The position numbers and the translations under genes are program-made. A stretch of 64,000 bases of DNA from Patella vulgata (Eukaryota > Mollusca > Gastropoda > Patellidae): positions 69,607,210-69,671,209 of the forward strand of contig NC_065883.2 of NCBI RefSeq assembly GCF_932274485.2, in the 5' to 3' direction. Below, piece after piece: positions 11,472 to 22,419 of the stretch. Below the pieces are notes generated by a model that saw only the letters and a program-made list of their open reading frames with translations, did not search any database and was not told the origin of the DNA. Numbering within the stretch: position 1 is the stretch's first letter; every line of letters starts with the position of its first letter.

Positions 11472-11919
11472 AGGTCAATAGTTTTTGGAATATTGGGATC
11501 AAGAGGCTCCTTTTTTATCAGTGGTCTCACCACCGCCTGTTTGAATACCGATGGGAAACACCCAGTACTTAAACTTAAGTTGACTAATAAAGTAATAGCA
11601 GGAAACAGAATGTCTAGAAGTTTAATGAGTAGCTTGGACTGTATCGGATCAAGTGGACATGTCGTTTTGTTGGCGGATTTGATGATCTTTAAAATGTCAT
11701 CCTGACTAAAACTCTCAAACACTCGTTGACTGACACGAAACCAGTCAAGTTCACGGGTGTACACGTATTTGTATCACTAAGGATTCCATGATCAGTAAAC
11801 TCCTTTCTAATTTTGTCAATCTTCGAGGCAAAAAAGTCAGAGAAAGAGTTTGCAAATTCCTCGCGATCATCTGAATGTGGCTGAGTGGCTGTGAAATTTA
11901 GTAATTGAACATAATGCAA
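11330..11919 (-). pseudogene. LINE RT N-terminal and linker fragments
   Basis: Two overlapping open frames, 11689-11919 and 11330-11764, carry the usual order. First comes a DREEFANSFSDFFASKIDKI linker. Next are KTTCPLDPIQSKLL and LLVNLSLSTGCFPSVFKQAV, then VRPLIKK, which are RT motifs 0-1. A frame change near 11690-11760 separates them, and a second near 11460 leads into the palm fragment. Confidence 0.85.
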
Positions 11920-11982
11920 TAATCAGAAAAGTTCTTTGGACAAGACTACTGAAAAATTCCAAGGAATTGATGTTGACGCAAC

Positions 11983-12393
11983 TTAAAGATACATTATGGG
12001 AGATAAGATAAAGAACTGGCAGTTCTCACTATAATAGTTAAAAACTAGATAATGTAAAGGCAATTTGCGGAAAATTTCAGTCAAATTGATCCACTATGAA
12101 CCGAGAATTAAGCGATTGAAATTTCGCCCTAGCCCCAATCATCATTACTAAAGTCTCTACGATAAAAAAAATAGCCCTGATCATCTAGTTCATGATTAAA
12201 TTATGAATGGAAGTCGAGCAGTAAATGGGATCATAATCCAGTAAATATCGCAGGCTAGCGATATCGATGCCATCGAGAGTTGATTATGGTCTGTATAAGT
12301 TAATTAATGTCTAATCAATAATTTAGATACCATTTCAGACCTAAAGAAAGACCTGCAATTGGCAGATTTAGCTCTTGCATAACGTATGTTTAA
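11983..12393 (+). mobile_element. Family C MITE, complete
   Basis: Starts TTAAAGATACATTATGGG and ends CATAACGTATGTTTAA. Internal landmarks are TTCTCACTATAATAGTTAAA, TCAAATTGATCCACT, CGCAGGCTAGCGAT and GGTCTG(T/G)ATAAGTTAATTA. Both ends are TTAA, consistent with a TTAA target site. No coding capacity. Confidence 0.87.
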
Positions 12394-12790
12394 AGCATGT
12401 TAAAAAGAACATGTACGTTAGTTCCTAATTGCATAATTACGGACAATAAGATAAAGTTACCGCCCTCAGAAATAACATTTGTATAATAAACTCAATGTTG
12501 ATTACAGAACCTTTTATATCTAATTGCTGGTCAGTGCAAGTCTGCTAGACAGCTGTAATTCGTGCGAGTGTTAGTTTTCATACAAAACAATAACGGGTTT
12601 AATATACACATATGTTAGTTTAAATGGGCGAGGATTCTTGAACCCGATGGCAGACCACAAGCGGTGACGCAAAGAAGGTTGGATACTCTGTTGGCTGAGC
12701 CGAAAAGAGGTTTTTTTTATAGTTTTTTGCGGTGCCCTTGCTGACTCCTAATCTATTTGAGTCTCGTCAGTTTTGATACATTGTATGATG

Positions 12791-13132
12791 AAATCTGATT
12801 AAAATACAGATCTATATCCCGTTTCGTTTTTTTATACACTTTCGATGACCTACACTACACGAAGATATGACCGGTTGTAATGGAAGGTCGCTTCAGAGGT
12901 CGCACGACCGGCTTTTGACCCTATGAAGTCATACATTGATACTCAATCAGCGTTGACGTTTCGAGTGGTTTAACCACAGTTCCGTGCATCGTAAGCCAAA
13001 AACTCGCAGTAACAGACAGTTTCATTAGCTAATCTTTCACTTCAACCAGAACCTCAGTAATATAACAACTCTTCCCGAAATTTTGAAATATAAAAAACGA
13101 AACGAAATAGGATCTGTGTTTTAATCAGATTG
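12791..13132 (-). mobile_element. Family D MITE, copy 2, with 10-bp target-site duplication
   Basis: Runs from AAATCTGATTAAAATAC to TTTTAATCAGATTG, with the body inverted relative to the copy at 3083. The flanks are an exact 10-bp repeat, TTGTATGATG, at 12781-12790 and 13133-13142. This is the best evidence in the window for the family's boundaries and TSD length. Confidence 0.88.
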
Positions 13133-13267
13133 TTGTATGATGATACTTGAAGGCGCTTAAATTATCATTTGGGTTATTTCGAATCTCTTACAAACTACAC
13201 AATTTTGAAAAATGAATCTTTAAAGGAAATATTAGTCCAAAGTATGGTTTACTTCCATTCAGTATTT

Positions 13268-13544
13268 GGGGGGGGGGGGTGGCTGAATAGTTAGCGTACG
13301 CGCGCTGTATCATAAAGTATGTCATTGAGTCGACTGGCGCGGTTTCGAATCCCGGATTGTACGTGACAAGGAGTAGGGTCGCCTGTCCAACCTCGTGGGT
13401 TTTCTCCGGCTCCTCTGGTTTCCTCCCACTGCTAAAGACCCCTACGCGCAAACGAATTATGTAAATAAAATTAAACAATATGTTAGTCCCGAAATGAATG
13501 ACCTAGTTTGTATCGAGTGGAAGTTAAACCCCATTTCTCTCTCT
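13268..13544 (+). mobile_element. SINE A, full length with 13-bp target-site duplication
   Basis: Perfect flanking repeat CCATTCAGTATTT at 13255-13267 and 13545-13557. The element begins with a run of 12 G directly after the TSD, then the TGGCTGAATAGTTAGCG head, GGTTTCGAATCCC B box, CTCCTCTGGTTTCCTCCCAC core, AAATGACCTAGTTTG block (with a small ATGA duplication) and a short CT tail. It shows that the G-run belongs to the element. Confidence 0.94.
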
Positions 13545-13557
13545 CCATTCAGTATTT

Positions 13558-14776
13558 ATACATATTTGAATTGTCAACTTGCTAAAGGCGCTACATCTAT
13601 ACTGTTTGGAACATAAAATGCATCAAAAAGTATATTTGAATTTCTGATGAGTTTTGTTCTAATAAGTGAGCAGTCCATATTGAATGGCAGTCACTCCCGC
13701 CTGGTTAATCCAGTCTACACCGAAAATACGTTTTGACTTTTCACTTTCGCACTGACATTTATCTCCATTCGCCAAGGCGCCTGATTAGAAATTGCGTTCG
13801 AGATCATGAGTACACGACTGTGGGTATTACTTTTAAAACTGTTATCTATGTCTTAAATATTGGATATCAAGAGCTGATAATTTCACCGGAAGAAGAACAT
13901 CGCCATTGATTGGGATGGACCAATAATCGTGATTATAATGTTGAAGACTTTGGATGATACTAAGTTAGATCGCTACGCCCTTTAAAAAGGCTCAATACCA
14001 CTCTTGTTGTAACTGAATAATATGTCCCAATCTTTATTCTGGTCAACAAATTGTACTATTTTACAATATTCCAATTAATTGATGATACAAATTTCATCTT
14101 AACACACCTAATTTTAAAAATTGGAAAAATTCAACTAAATGATTTGAAAAGTCTGACGTAAAGCGTTTCAAATGTGACTTCGATTTAAAAATATTTTTGA
14201 ACCCTCTGGACAAGTAAAATAGGATTTAATGGATAATTTACACAACAGGTAGGACACTAACACATCTAGTACTTAGAATAAGGCTATTTTTTTTTCTGGA
14301 GCTGTCAAGCCAGCAAGAGTCTTATTGTCCCTTTAAGATTCGGTATTCGCTGATATTGTAATCTTCGCTTAAATCTATTTGATGAACTTTTTAAAATCCG
14401 ATTGAATCAATGCTTGATAAAATATTTTGATTTTATTTTCTTAATTAAAGTTAAATAATCAATCTGAGTACATTTCAGTCAACGAGACACAAAAACTGTA
14501 ATGGTGAAATTTAATTAAATTTTCAAAGGTGCCAATTAGCATTGAGATATGAGAGCTGTTAAAGATGTATATGAAGATTATAACATACGAATACCTAAAA
14601 CATATCTTCTTTGATTGGCATTTAGTAATTGAACATATTAACACAGGGTACAATTTTATGGATACAGAATTACTGAGTTTAATACTAAGCGACGTTTCGA
14701 CGAGGATACTCTCATCTTTATCAAGCAAAGGATACAAATATGTGAATTGTGGGCAAATATATATACATAAAACATA
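13558..14776. other. Unassigned stretch
   Basis: AT-rich with no recognised repeat family or exon. Near 14777 begins an AATGTTAAATGCGACAATTA block that recurs after the SINE at 15134, so the SINE lies inside a small older duplication. Confidence 0.5.
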
Positions 14777-14891
14777 CACCAAATGTTAAATGCGACAATT
14801 ATATGGGATATTAAGTTATGTATATAAAGATTATATTAAGTTATGTATATAAAGATTATAACATAACCAAACCTAAACCATACACCAAATG

Positions 14892-15132
14892 TAGGGGGGT
14901 AGATGGCTAAATGGTTAGCGTGTGCGCGCTGTATCATAAAGTCTGTCATTGAGCCGACTAGCGTGGTTTCGAATCCCCGGTTGTACGTGACAAGGAGTAG
15001 GGTCGCCTGTCCAACCTCATGGGTTTTCTCCGGGTCCTCCGGTTTCCTCCCACTGCTAAAGACCATATGTTAGTCCTGAAATGACCTAGTTTGTGTCGAG
15101 TGGACGTTAAACCCCATTTCTCTCTCTCTCTC
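14892..15132 (+). mobile_element. SINE A, full length with 11-bp target-site duplication
   Basis: TACACCAAATG flanks it at 14881-14891 and 15133-15143. It has a six-G start, GATGGCTAAATGGTTAGCG head, GGTTTCGAATCCCC B box, complete TCCTCCGGTTTCCTCCCAC core and a CT tail. The piece between the core and TATGTTAGTCC (CTACGCGCAAGCG...) is deleted. Confidence 0.93.
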
Positions 15133-15280
15133 TACACCAAATGTTAAATGCTACAATTATATGGGATATTAAGTACAAATATAATATATAGAGTTGGTTT
15201 CAGTCTTAGTAAAATGATATGAAATTATATCTCCCCCATGTTAATAAAACCAATTGCTTTATATGATAAGAATGGGATAG

Positions 15281-15309
15281 GATTTCTCGTGTGATCTCGC
15301 ACGAGAATA
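15281..15309. other. Short palindrome
   Basis: TTTCTCGTG and CACGAGAA flank a short spacer. A related ATCACACGAGAA occurs at 16000. It may be the stump of an inverted-repeat element. No function is assigned. Confidence 0.3.
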
Positions 15310-15548
15310 TATTCAGTGTTGCCTTAATCAGTTTTAAAGGGATCATCCCGATTTTAACAGACATAAAAGTCCGTGTACGTATGAAACGTAAACGCCAAAA
15401 TATAGAGGAATAGTGTATTTTACCTTGTCTCAAAATTTCAGCTCCAAATATTGAATCGTTTAGACGTAAACATCAAAACTGCTTATCTGGACACGTTACA
15501 CTTTTAAGATATCGGGTCAATGTTTCCGTTGGGTGACCTGGTAATCTA

Positions 15549-15850
15549 TTTCTGTTCCTTTAGAGGTCTATACAGTGCATGATCCACGTGCTCTACTTGA
15601 TAATGAAAGGTAAATTTCAGCTCTACTTTATTTTTATAAAATAAAAGTAAGGTTTTATCCAGACACCTTATAATACAGCTTGGGACACAGGTCTCCGTTT
15701 CCATTCCTTTAGGGGTCTATACAGTGCATGACCCACGTGCTGTACTTGATAACGAAAGGTAAATTTCAACTATACGTTATTTTTATAAAATAAAAGTCTG
15801 GTTTTATTTAGACACTTTATAATACAGCTTGGAACACCGGTCTCCATTTC
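15549..15850 (+). repeat. Tandem duplication, two units of about 151 bp
   Basis: The second unit (from about 15701) repeats the first with few changes: GGTCTATACAGTGCATGA, CCACGTGCT, GAAAGGTAAATTTCA, TTTTATAAAATAAAAGT and ATAATACAGCTTGG. Not coding. The following 15851-16367 shows nothing recognised. Confidence 0.85.
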
Positions 15851-16367
15851 TAGATGAAGACTGACGGGGTTAAGTTGTTTGAAAACGTATCACGTATATT
15901 GAGTTAGTTGCTCGGGTCAAAGGTAGAGGAGTTTAACACAAAATTAAGCAGTTGTATTATCCAAAATATAATCGAGATTGACCCTTTACGCGAGCGATAT
16001 CACACGAGAAGTGCACGATATCTAATGTGGATTAAGATATATGTCATACCCTAATATTCGGATAAAATCCCTTCTGTCTATCTGTGTTTTGGTATCCCTA
16101 GTGGACTAGGCTCAAATTTAAAAGTAAATGTATCTCGTGACAGTTTTGAGACTAACTAACGGTTAATACTATCTATTATGGTCAAGTGAGTAATGTATGG
16201 AAAACCAGTGGTGTCCAGACATCAATGGCATCACATACTCAAGTCCCAGAATTGCAACTGTCAAGGGCTATTTTGGGTCACTATGTTTTGGTCAGATAAT
16301 AATCGGGACTGCAAAACAAATAAGCTAGATTAAAAGTATACAGATCAGTGGAAAGTAATGTAAGTGG

Positions 16368-16445
16368 TCATTATTATTATTATTATTTACAGTGCTTATA
16401 TGGCGTTTATCTTAAGCGCTTTACAATGCATAAAATCACATAAAA
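16368..16445 (-). mobile_element. LINE or SINE 3' tail of L2 type
   Basis: On the minus strand TTGTAAAGCGCTTAAGATAA, GCCATATAAGCACTG and (ATT)n form the end of an L2/CR1-like element. Only this tail is recognisable. Confidence 0.5.
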
Positions 16446-16631
16446 TCCACAACAAAAAATGCATATATATATAAAGTCGTATATAAGAATCGTGAAAAAA
16501 AAATTAAAAAAATAAAAATTATTCATTAAAAATAATTTAAAATTATTCATGAAAATAATTTAAAATAATTTAAAAGTCGCGAGAACTGTTATAATTTAAC
16601 CATGTTGTAGTGGATGTACTTCTTCATCTGC

Positions 16632-17150
16632 ATTGTCTTAGGTGTATATTTGTTAGCGTATAGTCCTAAACTCTATATTGTTGTCAGTTTATAGTCTTAA
16701 ACTCCATATTTGGTAGTGCGTAGTCTTAAAACTCTATATTTAGTCTTAAAACTCTATATTTGGTAGTTGTAGTCTTAAAACGCTATATCTGGTAGAGTAT
16801 AGTCGTAAATTTTATGGCCTCAACCTTTACATTTGGTAGTGCATAGTCTTAAATTGTGTATTTGATTGTGTATGGACTTAAACTCTATATTTGATTGTGT
16901 ATAGTTTTAAACTCGATTTTATTAATTTGTAGGGTATTGTCTTAAACTCTATGTTTGACTGGATATGGTTTTAAACTCTATATTCGGTAGCGTAAAGTCT
17001 TAAAACTCTATATTTGGTACTGTATTGTCTTAATTACACTTTATATTGGATTGTTTCTGGTTTTAAACTCTATTTTTTTTATTAGCGAGGTCTTAAAACT
17101 CTATATTTGGTTGTGTATAGCCTTACACACTGTACAATGTATTTGCTTCT
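16632..17150 (+). repeat. Minisatellite of about 30-bp units, orientation 1
   Basis: Degenerate tandem units built on TAGTCTTAAACTCTATATTT followed by GGTAGTGTA. About 15-18 units of uneven length. The same unit on the opposite strand forms the arrays at 57740 and 58990. Confidence 0.85.
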
Positions 17151-17153
17151 GTA

Positions 17154-17398
17154 TGGTCTTCGAAGTAATTATTAGTAAGCAGAAATTCGCCCGTGTATCT
17201 GTTATCACTCGTCACTCCAGTCAGTTATATAGAAGGATAACTCGTGTTTTCCTTTTCCGTTCGTCCCTTCCGTTTCTTGAAATCGTCATAACGCATCTAT
17301 CGTAGCAGTGGTCGCCGTGTTAAAATTATATTTGGAACGTGTTTAACCAGGTCTATCACATAGTGATAATGACTGGCACCAATATTCTCCTTTAAACT
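17154..17398 (+). mobile_element. Family H element, left-truncated
   Basis: About 245 bp that matches the right three quarters of 33051-33375: TCTGTTATCACTCGTCAC, CAGTCAGTTATATAG, GGATAACTCGTGTTTTCC, CATAACGCATCTATCGTAGC, and the right end GGCACCAATATTCTCCTTTAA. The left end is replaced by minisatellite. Confidence 0.8.
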
Positions 17399-17763
17399 TC
17401 GTGTATGTTTTTAACCTGTCTGCTCGTAACCACTATATAGTCGAATCGTATGAAATTAAACACTCTACTTGATTCTTATTTTAGCATTTTAATATAAAAA
17501 AAGAGAAAAAAAACCCAAAACAACAGGTGTGTTAATTTATAGGCGCTTCCGAAAATTATTTGTAAAATTGTTTAATTTGAATATATCATAGAAATATTTT
17601 GAAGAGCAGGTTTAAGGAAACCAAACTAATATTAAACACTCTTTTAATTACTGATAAAATTACTTTTTGCTTTGCTTTTGTAACTGTGTTTTCATGAATC
17701 ATCATATATATCCTGTGTTAAATTCGTATATAGATGTAACACGGACTAAATGAAACCCAAATG

Positions 17764-18393
17764 AAATAAAATGGAGTTTCACATCCTACTTGTCTGTGCC
17801 ACCTGAGCTGATAAATAATTAATGACATACGCCATGGAAATGAAATGAAATGAAATGGGGTTTAACGTCCTACTGTTCTGCTCCTAACCTGGGCTAATGA
17901 AGACGGGCATACGCCATACAGTGTGCTATGAGGGAAATTTTTCCCGGGCAGCGGCGCTACGGCCTACTCTTATATCGAATTCCAACTGCCAAGGGATCTT
18001 TTATGTGCACGCCAATGTGTACATGGCACCTCGGTTTTTCGTCCCATCCGAACGACTAGACAGCTGTCCTTGTCAGGTCCTCCGTTCTGCATCAGTGACT
18101 AGGGAGAACCACGCCGGAAAATCTGGATGAACTTTCTCGGCCAATGCAGGGATCGAACACCTGACCTCCAGGCTTGCGAGCCAGCGTCTTACCCACTTAG
18201 CCACGTGATCCCCCCATACGCCATGGAGTGTTCTATGTTGGCAAGTTTGACCGAATAACGACGATACGTCGTATTAATAATTTGACTTCCAACTGTCAGG
18301 GGATCTTTAACGTATTGCCATTAGAATACACAGAACCTCAGGTTTTCGTCCAATCCAAACTACTTGCCAATAAAAATATTAGACAAGTCTCTA
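17764..18393 (-). mobile_element. Old SINE B copy split by a younger SINE B
   Basis: The outer parts 17764-17837 and 18216-18393 form one decayed SINE B: ATGGAGTTTCACATCCTACT on the left, then GTTCTATGTTGGCAAG and GACTTCCAACTGTCAGGGG on the right. It is interrupted by the complete copy at 17838-18215. Both are in the same orientation. Confidence 0.88.
17838..18215 (-). mobile_element. SINE B, full length, nested, with 11-bp target-site duplication
   Basis: Flanked by ATACGCCATGG at 17827-17837 and 18216-18226, which is part of the host SINE B. On the minus strand the order is six G, the tRNA head with GTGGCTAAGTGGGTAAGACG, B box GGTGTTCGATCCC, body, GACGTTAAACCCC and an (ATTTC)n tail of four units. 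The 378-bp length and good preservation make it the best consensus-like member here. Confidence 0.95.
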
Positions 18394-18494
18394 TATATAA
18401 TATCTGAAGACGCCCATAGAAGGCAGAGAACTAGTTTATATGATTTAATGTATGTCAGAATGAAGTAAAGTGGAGAATTTTTTACCTGGACGTA

Positions 18495-18660
18495 TTTTTT
18501 TATTTATTTATATATGCCTGTGTAGAGAATGTGAATAGGATTGGCCCAACAACCGATCCCTGACTCACACCAGCTTTTTATCTCATCAAAAAACATTTAT
18601 AATCTTTGATGCATAAAGTGTATAGCTTAATCTATTTTTTCCAAGGATACAGATACGGCG
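18495..18660 (-). pseudogene. LINE reverse transcriptase scrap (motif B)
   Basis: The minus strand translates as KAGVSQGSVVGPILFTFST around 18535-18592. This is the QGSVxGPxLF box between RT motifs A and C of LINEs. A stop lies a few codons upstream and the frame is short. It is a separate fragment from the LINE at 10118-11980. Confidence 0.75.
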
Positions 18661-18716
18661 GACTCATCTTCGTAAGTCAGATATAACAGAGTTCTAGTTT
18701 AGTTCAAAGCCCGATT

Positions 18717-19060
18717 ATCCCATTATGCCACTAACAGATCTGTCTTTAGGCCTGGTATGATATATAAATTATTAATTAGACATTAATGAATTAACCAAGA
18801 TCATAATCAACTCTCGATGCTATCGGATGACTGCGATATAAGTAGATTCAATTACCGTTGAAATGAATAACCGAGAGTTCGTTTATAATCGTAACAACAT
18901 TAGTAATGATAATCGAGGCAAGACGATAATTATATCTACGATTTCTAGGTTAAGAGTGAAGTAATTTGACTGAAATTTTCAGCACATTCTCTTTTCATTA
19001 TCTATTTTTTAAAATCTTTAACTTTTATAGCGAGCACCGCCAGTTCTTTATCTAATCGTA
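18717..19060 (-). mobile_element. Family C MITE, diverged
   Basis: Reverse copy: TCTTTAGGCCTG, AATTATTAATTAGACATTAA, ATCATAATCAACTCTCGATG, AATTTGACTGAAATTTTCAG and CAGTTCTTTATCTAATC in order. The outer terminus has lost a short block after CATTATGC. Confidence 0.8.
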
Positions 19061-19189
19061 TCTAATACCGCTTTAATAGACGCTTATATTTATATGATTA
19101 TTTGTCATTTAACTAAGAACACAGACCGAAATATCAACAGTTGATAATCGCATGACTGATTCATTTGGATTTGATCTCGAACATATCAA

Positions 19190-19315
19190 GAGATTTACCC
19201 AACACTTATAGGTGACGCTGGTTTGTTGATATCTTCTGCAGAGGATGTAGAATGCTGAGAAGTTGAAACTTAATCCTATATTTGTAAATACTGAACGCAA
19301 TTTAAACATTTTGAC
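19190..19315 (+). repeat. Family F repeat, decayed copy 3
   Basis: Weak but ordered match to 6836-6953: TGATATCTTCTGCAGAGGATG, then GAAGTTGAAACTTAATC and AAATACTGAACGCAATTTAA. Confidence 0.45.
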
Positions 19316-19662
19316 ATTATAAATCTGTTGATTACATCGTTCAAATCATTCAAATGACAATGGATAACTTTAAGGGCACGTAACCCATGATGAGTGAAAT
19401 TTTTGAACGTCGTGTAAATTCTTTTTTACTTTTCTCTATATTAGCTAAAAAATATTAACATTTTTATTTGGTGGGAAATGTTTGAACTCCTGGATGATGA
19501 TGATGTTTGAACGCCTGGTTGGTGATGATGTTTGCACTCTAGTTATATTGTACCAATGGGCTGCACATTATATTCACGTTCCGTGAAATTAAAAAATAAA
19601 TAGAGGTGTGAGGTAATCTAAACTACAGAAAAACGCACCTCTTGGTTCTTGATATTATCTAC

Positions 19663-19862
19663 GAGAGAGAGAGAGAGAGAGAGAGAGTGAGCGAGAGAGG
19701 GGTTGAAGTCCAGTCGACGCAAACTATTTCATTTCGGAACCCACATATGCTTCAATTTTATTTCAATTAATCACTAGCGCGTAGGGGTCTTTGGGAGTGA
19801 GAAGAGAGCGGAGGACCCGGAGAAACCCCAGGAGATTGGAGAGGCGACCTTATTTCAGGACT
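19663..19862 (-). mobile_element. SINE A, older partial copy
   Basis: (GA)n tail, CCAGTCGACGCAAACTATTT, TTTATTTCAATTAATCAC, GCGTAGGGGTCTTTG and GGACCCGGAGAAACCC, ending near the GGCGACC block. Head and B box are absent. Confidence 0.78.
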
Positions 19863-20019
19863 CACAGATGGAACAACAATTCGCTTGTTTCCTTATATCA
19901 GCTACGATATCTTCATACGATAAAGGTTTTCCTCGTACCATGGATTAACAAAGGAATGAAGTAATGAAATAATTCGGTCATTCTGAGACTAATAAGTTGG
20001 GATTTTTTGTTGGTTTTTT

Positions 20020-20200
20020 TCATTTCATACATTACGTTAGTAAAGCGAGGAGGAGAGTTATGCCCGACAAGAGGAATTTTTTGTCAGTAGTTCTTTTACG
20101 CGCAAGGTTTGCTTCCCATCTGAACGACTGGACAATGTTCGTTGCAGGCCCTGCGTTTTGCTCAACTGACATGGAACCACGCCGGAAAAATAAGGGATCT
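20020..20200 (-). mobile_element. SINE B, decayed partial copy
   Basis: TTATGCCCGACAAG, TTCTTTTACGCGCA, CCATCTGAACGACTGGAC, CAGGCCCTGCGTTTTGC and GGAACCACGCCGGAAAA follow the antisense SINE B order with internal losses. Confidence 0.7.
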
Positions 20201-20215
20201 CACTGAACCTCAGAT

Positions 20216-20450
20216 ACGGGCAGAGAACATTAATTAAGGGGACGTTTTAATGGCTGCTTACCTGTCGTAATAAACTGTTGAATACGGGACATTATAAAAG
20301 ACCGACAATGGAACGATTTCAGCAAATTATATAAAAGTTAAAATTACGGGACCTGATACTTTTTTATGATACGGGCAGAGAACATTTAAGAGGATGTTAT
20401 AATGGCTTCTTACCTTTCGTAATAAACTGGTGAATACGGGACACCCGGTG
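20216..20450 (+). repeat. Two copies of a 75-bp repeat, spaced about 160 bp
   Basis: ACGGGCAGAGAACATT, TTATAATGGCT(G/T)CTTACC, TCGTAATAAACTG and TGAATACGGGACA occur at 20216-20293 and again at 20380-20445. It may be a partly eroded tandem duplication. 20451-21296 shows nothing recognised. Confidence 0.75.
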
Positions 20451-21296
20451 TACATAGAGTTGTCTTTTCCTTTTTATATAAAATATTCAGTTTCTGAAAT
20501 CAGAAAAAGAAATAATTGTTTAATACTGGTCTAACCACAATTTATTGTCTTATCTTTGATACGAAAACACATATTATTACCTTGTCGGAAGTAAATGAGA
20601 AGTGGTACCACGTGTTCTACCACTGGTAAACACAAATGACACTACAATATAAACCTTTAGAGAAAGCATAACGATTATATCTAATATACTCATTGTCAGA
20701 GTATGGCAGATGTGGCGCCAGGCAGGGTAAGCTTACTCTTCCGGGCACCTGTTACCACTGTTTGTCGCGTATTTTGTACACGGTGAACAGTCCATTTGCT
20801 GATTACACTATTTTGTCTATACCGTTTTTTAAGGGCTTCGAATTTCCCCTAATGGTTTGGATTGTTCGTACTTGGTTTTATTTTATTATTACCAAGAACT
20901 GCTAATAATATTATACATTCACAATATGGCAGAATTGTGAGTTTAACTCCGGTCTCTGTTGGGCTGTCTTATATTAGAATTTATTTATTACTATCGGGTT
21001 TAGTCACGTGACATAGTCCGGAACCAATTTAAACAAATTAACCTAGGTCCCATCGGTTACATCAATTAACAACAAGCAAAAATTTCCTAATAGAACACCG
21101 AATAGTGAATGCTCATGTTCATTAGCCGGATATTAAACCCCATTTTATGGCATGAATAGTACATACAAGTAGATGTTAATAAAATATCTGAACGATAAAA
21201 TTATTGAAAATAAAATAAATAATTATTGTAAAGATGAATGACAAAATCATGAAATGCAATATGTTAAGACGTATTCAAGAACAAATTTAACGGGTT

Positions 21297-21709
21297 TTTT
21301 TGTAGTCTTACTTTCATTTTAATAATAGAATAACAAAAATGTTATGTGTTAAGACGGGTTTGTTTGAGGTACTACTTTCATTTTAATAATAGAATAACAA
21401 AAATATTATGTGTTAAGACGGGTTTGTTTGAGGTACTACTTTCATTTTAATAATAGAATAACAAAAATGTTATGTGTTAAGACGAGTTTGTTTGAGGTAC
21501 TACTTTCATTTTAATAATAGAATAACAAAAATGTTATGTGTTAAGACGGGTTTGTTTGAGGCGCTACTTTCATTTTAATAATAGAATAACAAAAATGTTA
21601 TGTGTAAAGACGGGTTTGTTTGAGGCACTACTTTCATTTTAATAATAGAATAACAAAAATGTTATGTGTTAAGACGAGTTTGTTTGAGGTACTACTTTCA
21701 TTTTAATAA
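21297..21709 (+). repeat. 64-bp satellite-like tandem array
   Basis: Period exactly 64 bp: GTTATGTGTTAAGACGGGTT starts (or nearly so) at 21341, 21405, 21469, 21533, 21597 and 21661, with a partial unit before and after. There are about 6.4 units with only one to three differences between neighbours, so it is young or homogenised. No spacers, so it is not a CRISPR. Confidence 0.95.
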
Positions 21710-21930
21710 GAGGTGGACGTTTTCTGTACATATATATAAATTACTAAAACTTCATCATATAGAATATACAATAAATAATTTTAAAGAGGAATAACAAACA
21801 TATAATATTGTAAGAGGTGGACGTTTTTCTGTGCATGTATATATAAACTACTAATTCACCATATTTCATTTTTAATAAGAGATGGCCGTTTTTATAATAA
21901 ATATATAAATTATTAATTCACCATAAAAAT
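21707..21930 (+). repeat. Degenerate repeat, three units of roughly 90-110 bp
   Basis: AGAGGTGGACGTTTT, then ACATATATATAAATTACTA, recurs near 21709, 21812 and 21879. It directly continues the 64-bp array, which ends in the same TTTTAATAAGAG words. Confidence 0.6.
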
Positions 21931-22085
21931 ATAAAATAAATAACAAGCATGTAATATATTAAGAAGTATTAAAAAAATAAATCCACGACCTACTACCACT
22001 TCAAATATTTACACCAAACAATGATGGATGCAAATATTTTGATATAATAGCGGAGCAGCTTTTCATATAGTTTTATTACTAATTC

Positions 22086-22419
22086 AGCCTGGAGGTCGGG
22101 TGTTCGATCCCTGCATTGGCCGAGAAAGTTCATCTAGATTTTCCGGCGTGGTTCTCCCTTGTCAGTGATGCAGGACGGAGGGGCTGACGAGGAAAGCTGT
22201 CTAGTCGTTCGGATGGGACGAAAAACCGAGGTCCCGTGTACACATTGGCGTGCACGTAAAAGATCCCTTGGCAGTTGGAATTCGATATAAGAGTAGGCCG
22301 TAGTGCCGCTGTCCGGGCAAAATTTCCCTCATAGCACACTGTATGGCGTATGCCCGTCTTCATTAGCCCAGGTTAGGAGCAGAACAGTAGGACGTTAAAC
22401 TCCATTTCATTTCATTTCA
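22086..22419 (+). mobile_element. SINE B, 5'-truncated with 14-bp target-site duplication
   Basis: TTTATTACTAATTC flanks it at 22072-22085 and 22420-22433. The element starts inside the tRNA head (AGCCTGGAGGTCGGGTGTTC) and is intact to the (ATTTC) tail. Truncation exactly at a TSD is what incomplete target-primed reverse transcription gives. Confidence 0.94.

Larger units (their letters stand above)
10118..11980 (-). mobile_element. L2/CR1-like LINE, 5'-truncated
   Basis: A non-LTR retrotransposon remnant. On the minus strand it runs from a pre-RT linker through the reverse transcriptase and C-terminal region to a 3' end reading GACGCTATATAAAACCTC plus (ATT)n. A GCGCTATATAAA-type tail with short tandem repeats is typical of the L2/CR1 group. 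The reading frame is broken in several places, so coding survives as separate pieces. The endonuclease end is missing. A family C MITE starts at 11983, two bases beyond the preserved LINE sequence. Clade assignment is from motifs only. Confidence 0.88.

Noticed and set aside
17897-18130. A recurring peptide starting MKTGIRHTVCYEGNFA, open for 60-95 codons at many sites, looks like a conserved protein family
   Set aside because: It is the antisense reading of SINE B (for example 9543, 17897, 22130, 47682). The similarity follows from repeat ancestry, and the frames end at the SINE borders.
17838-18215. tRNA-like A and B boxes as true tRNA genes
   Set aside because: They are SINE heads joined to SINE bodies, without a complete cloverleaf or terminator spacing, and they occur in dozens of TSD-flanked copies.
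21297-21709. Regular 64-bp array as a CRISPR
   Set aside because: Units are contiguous with no unique spacers, no cas genes are present, and the context is animal DNA.
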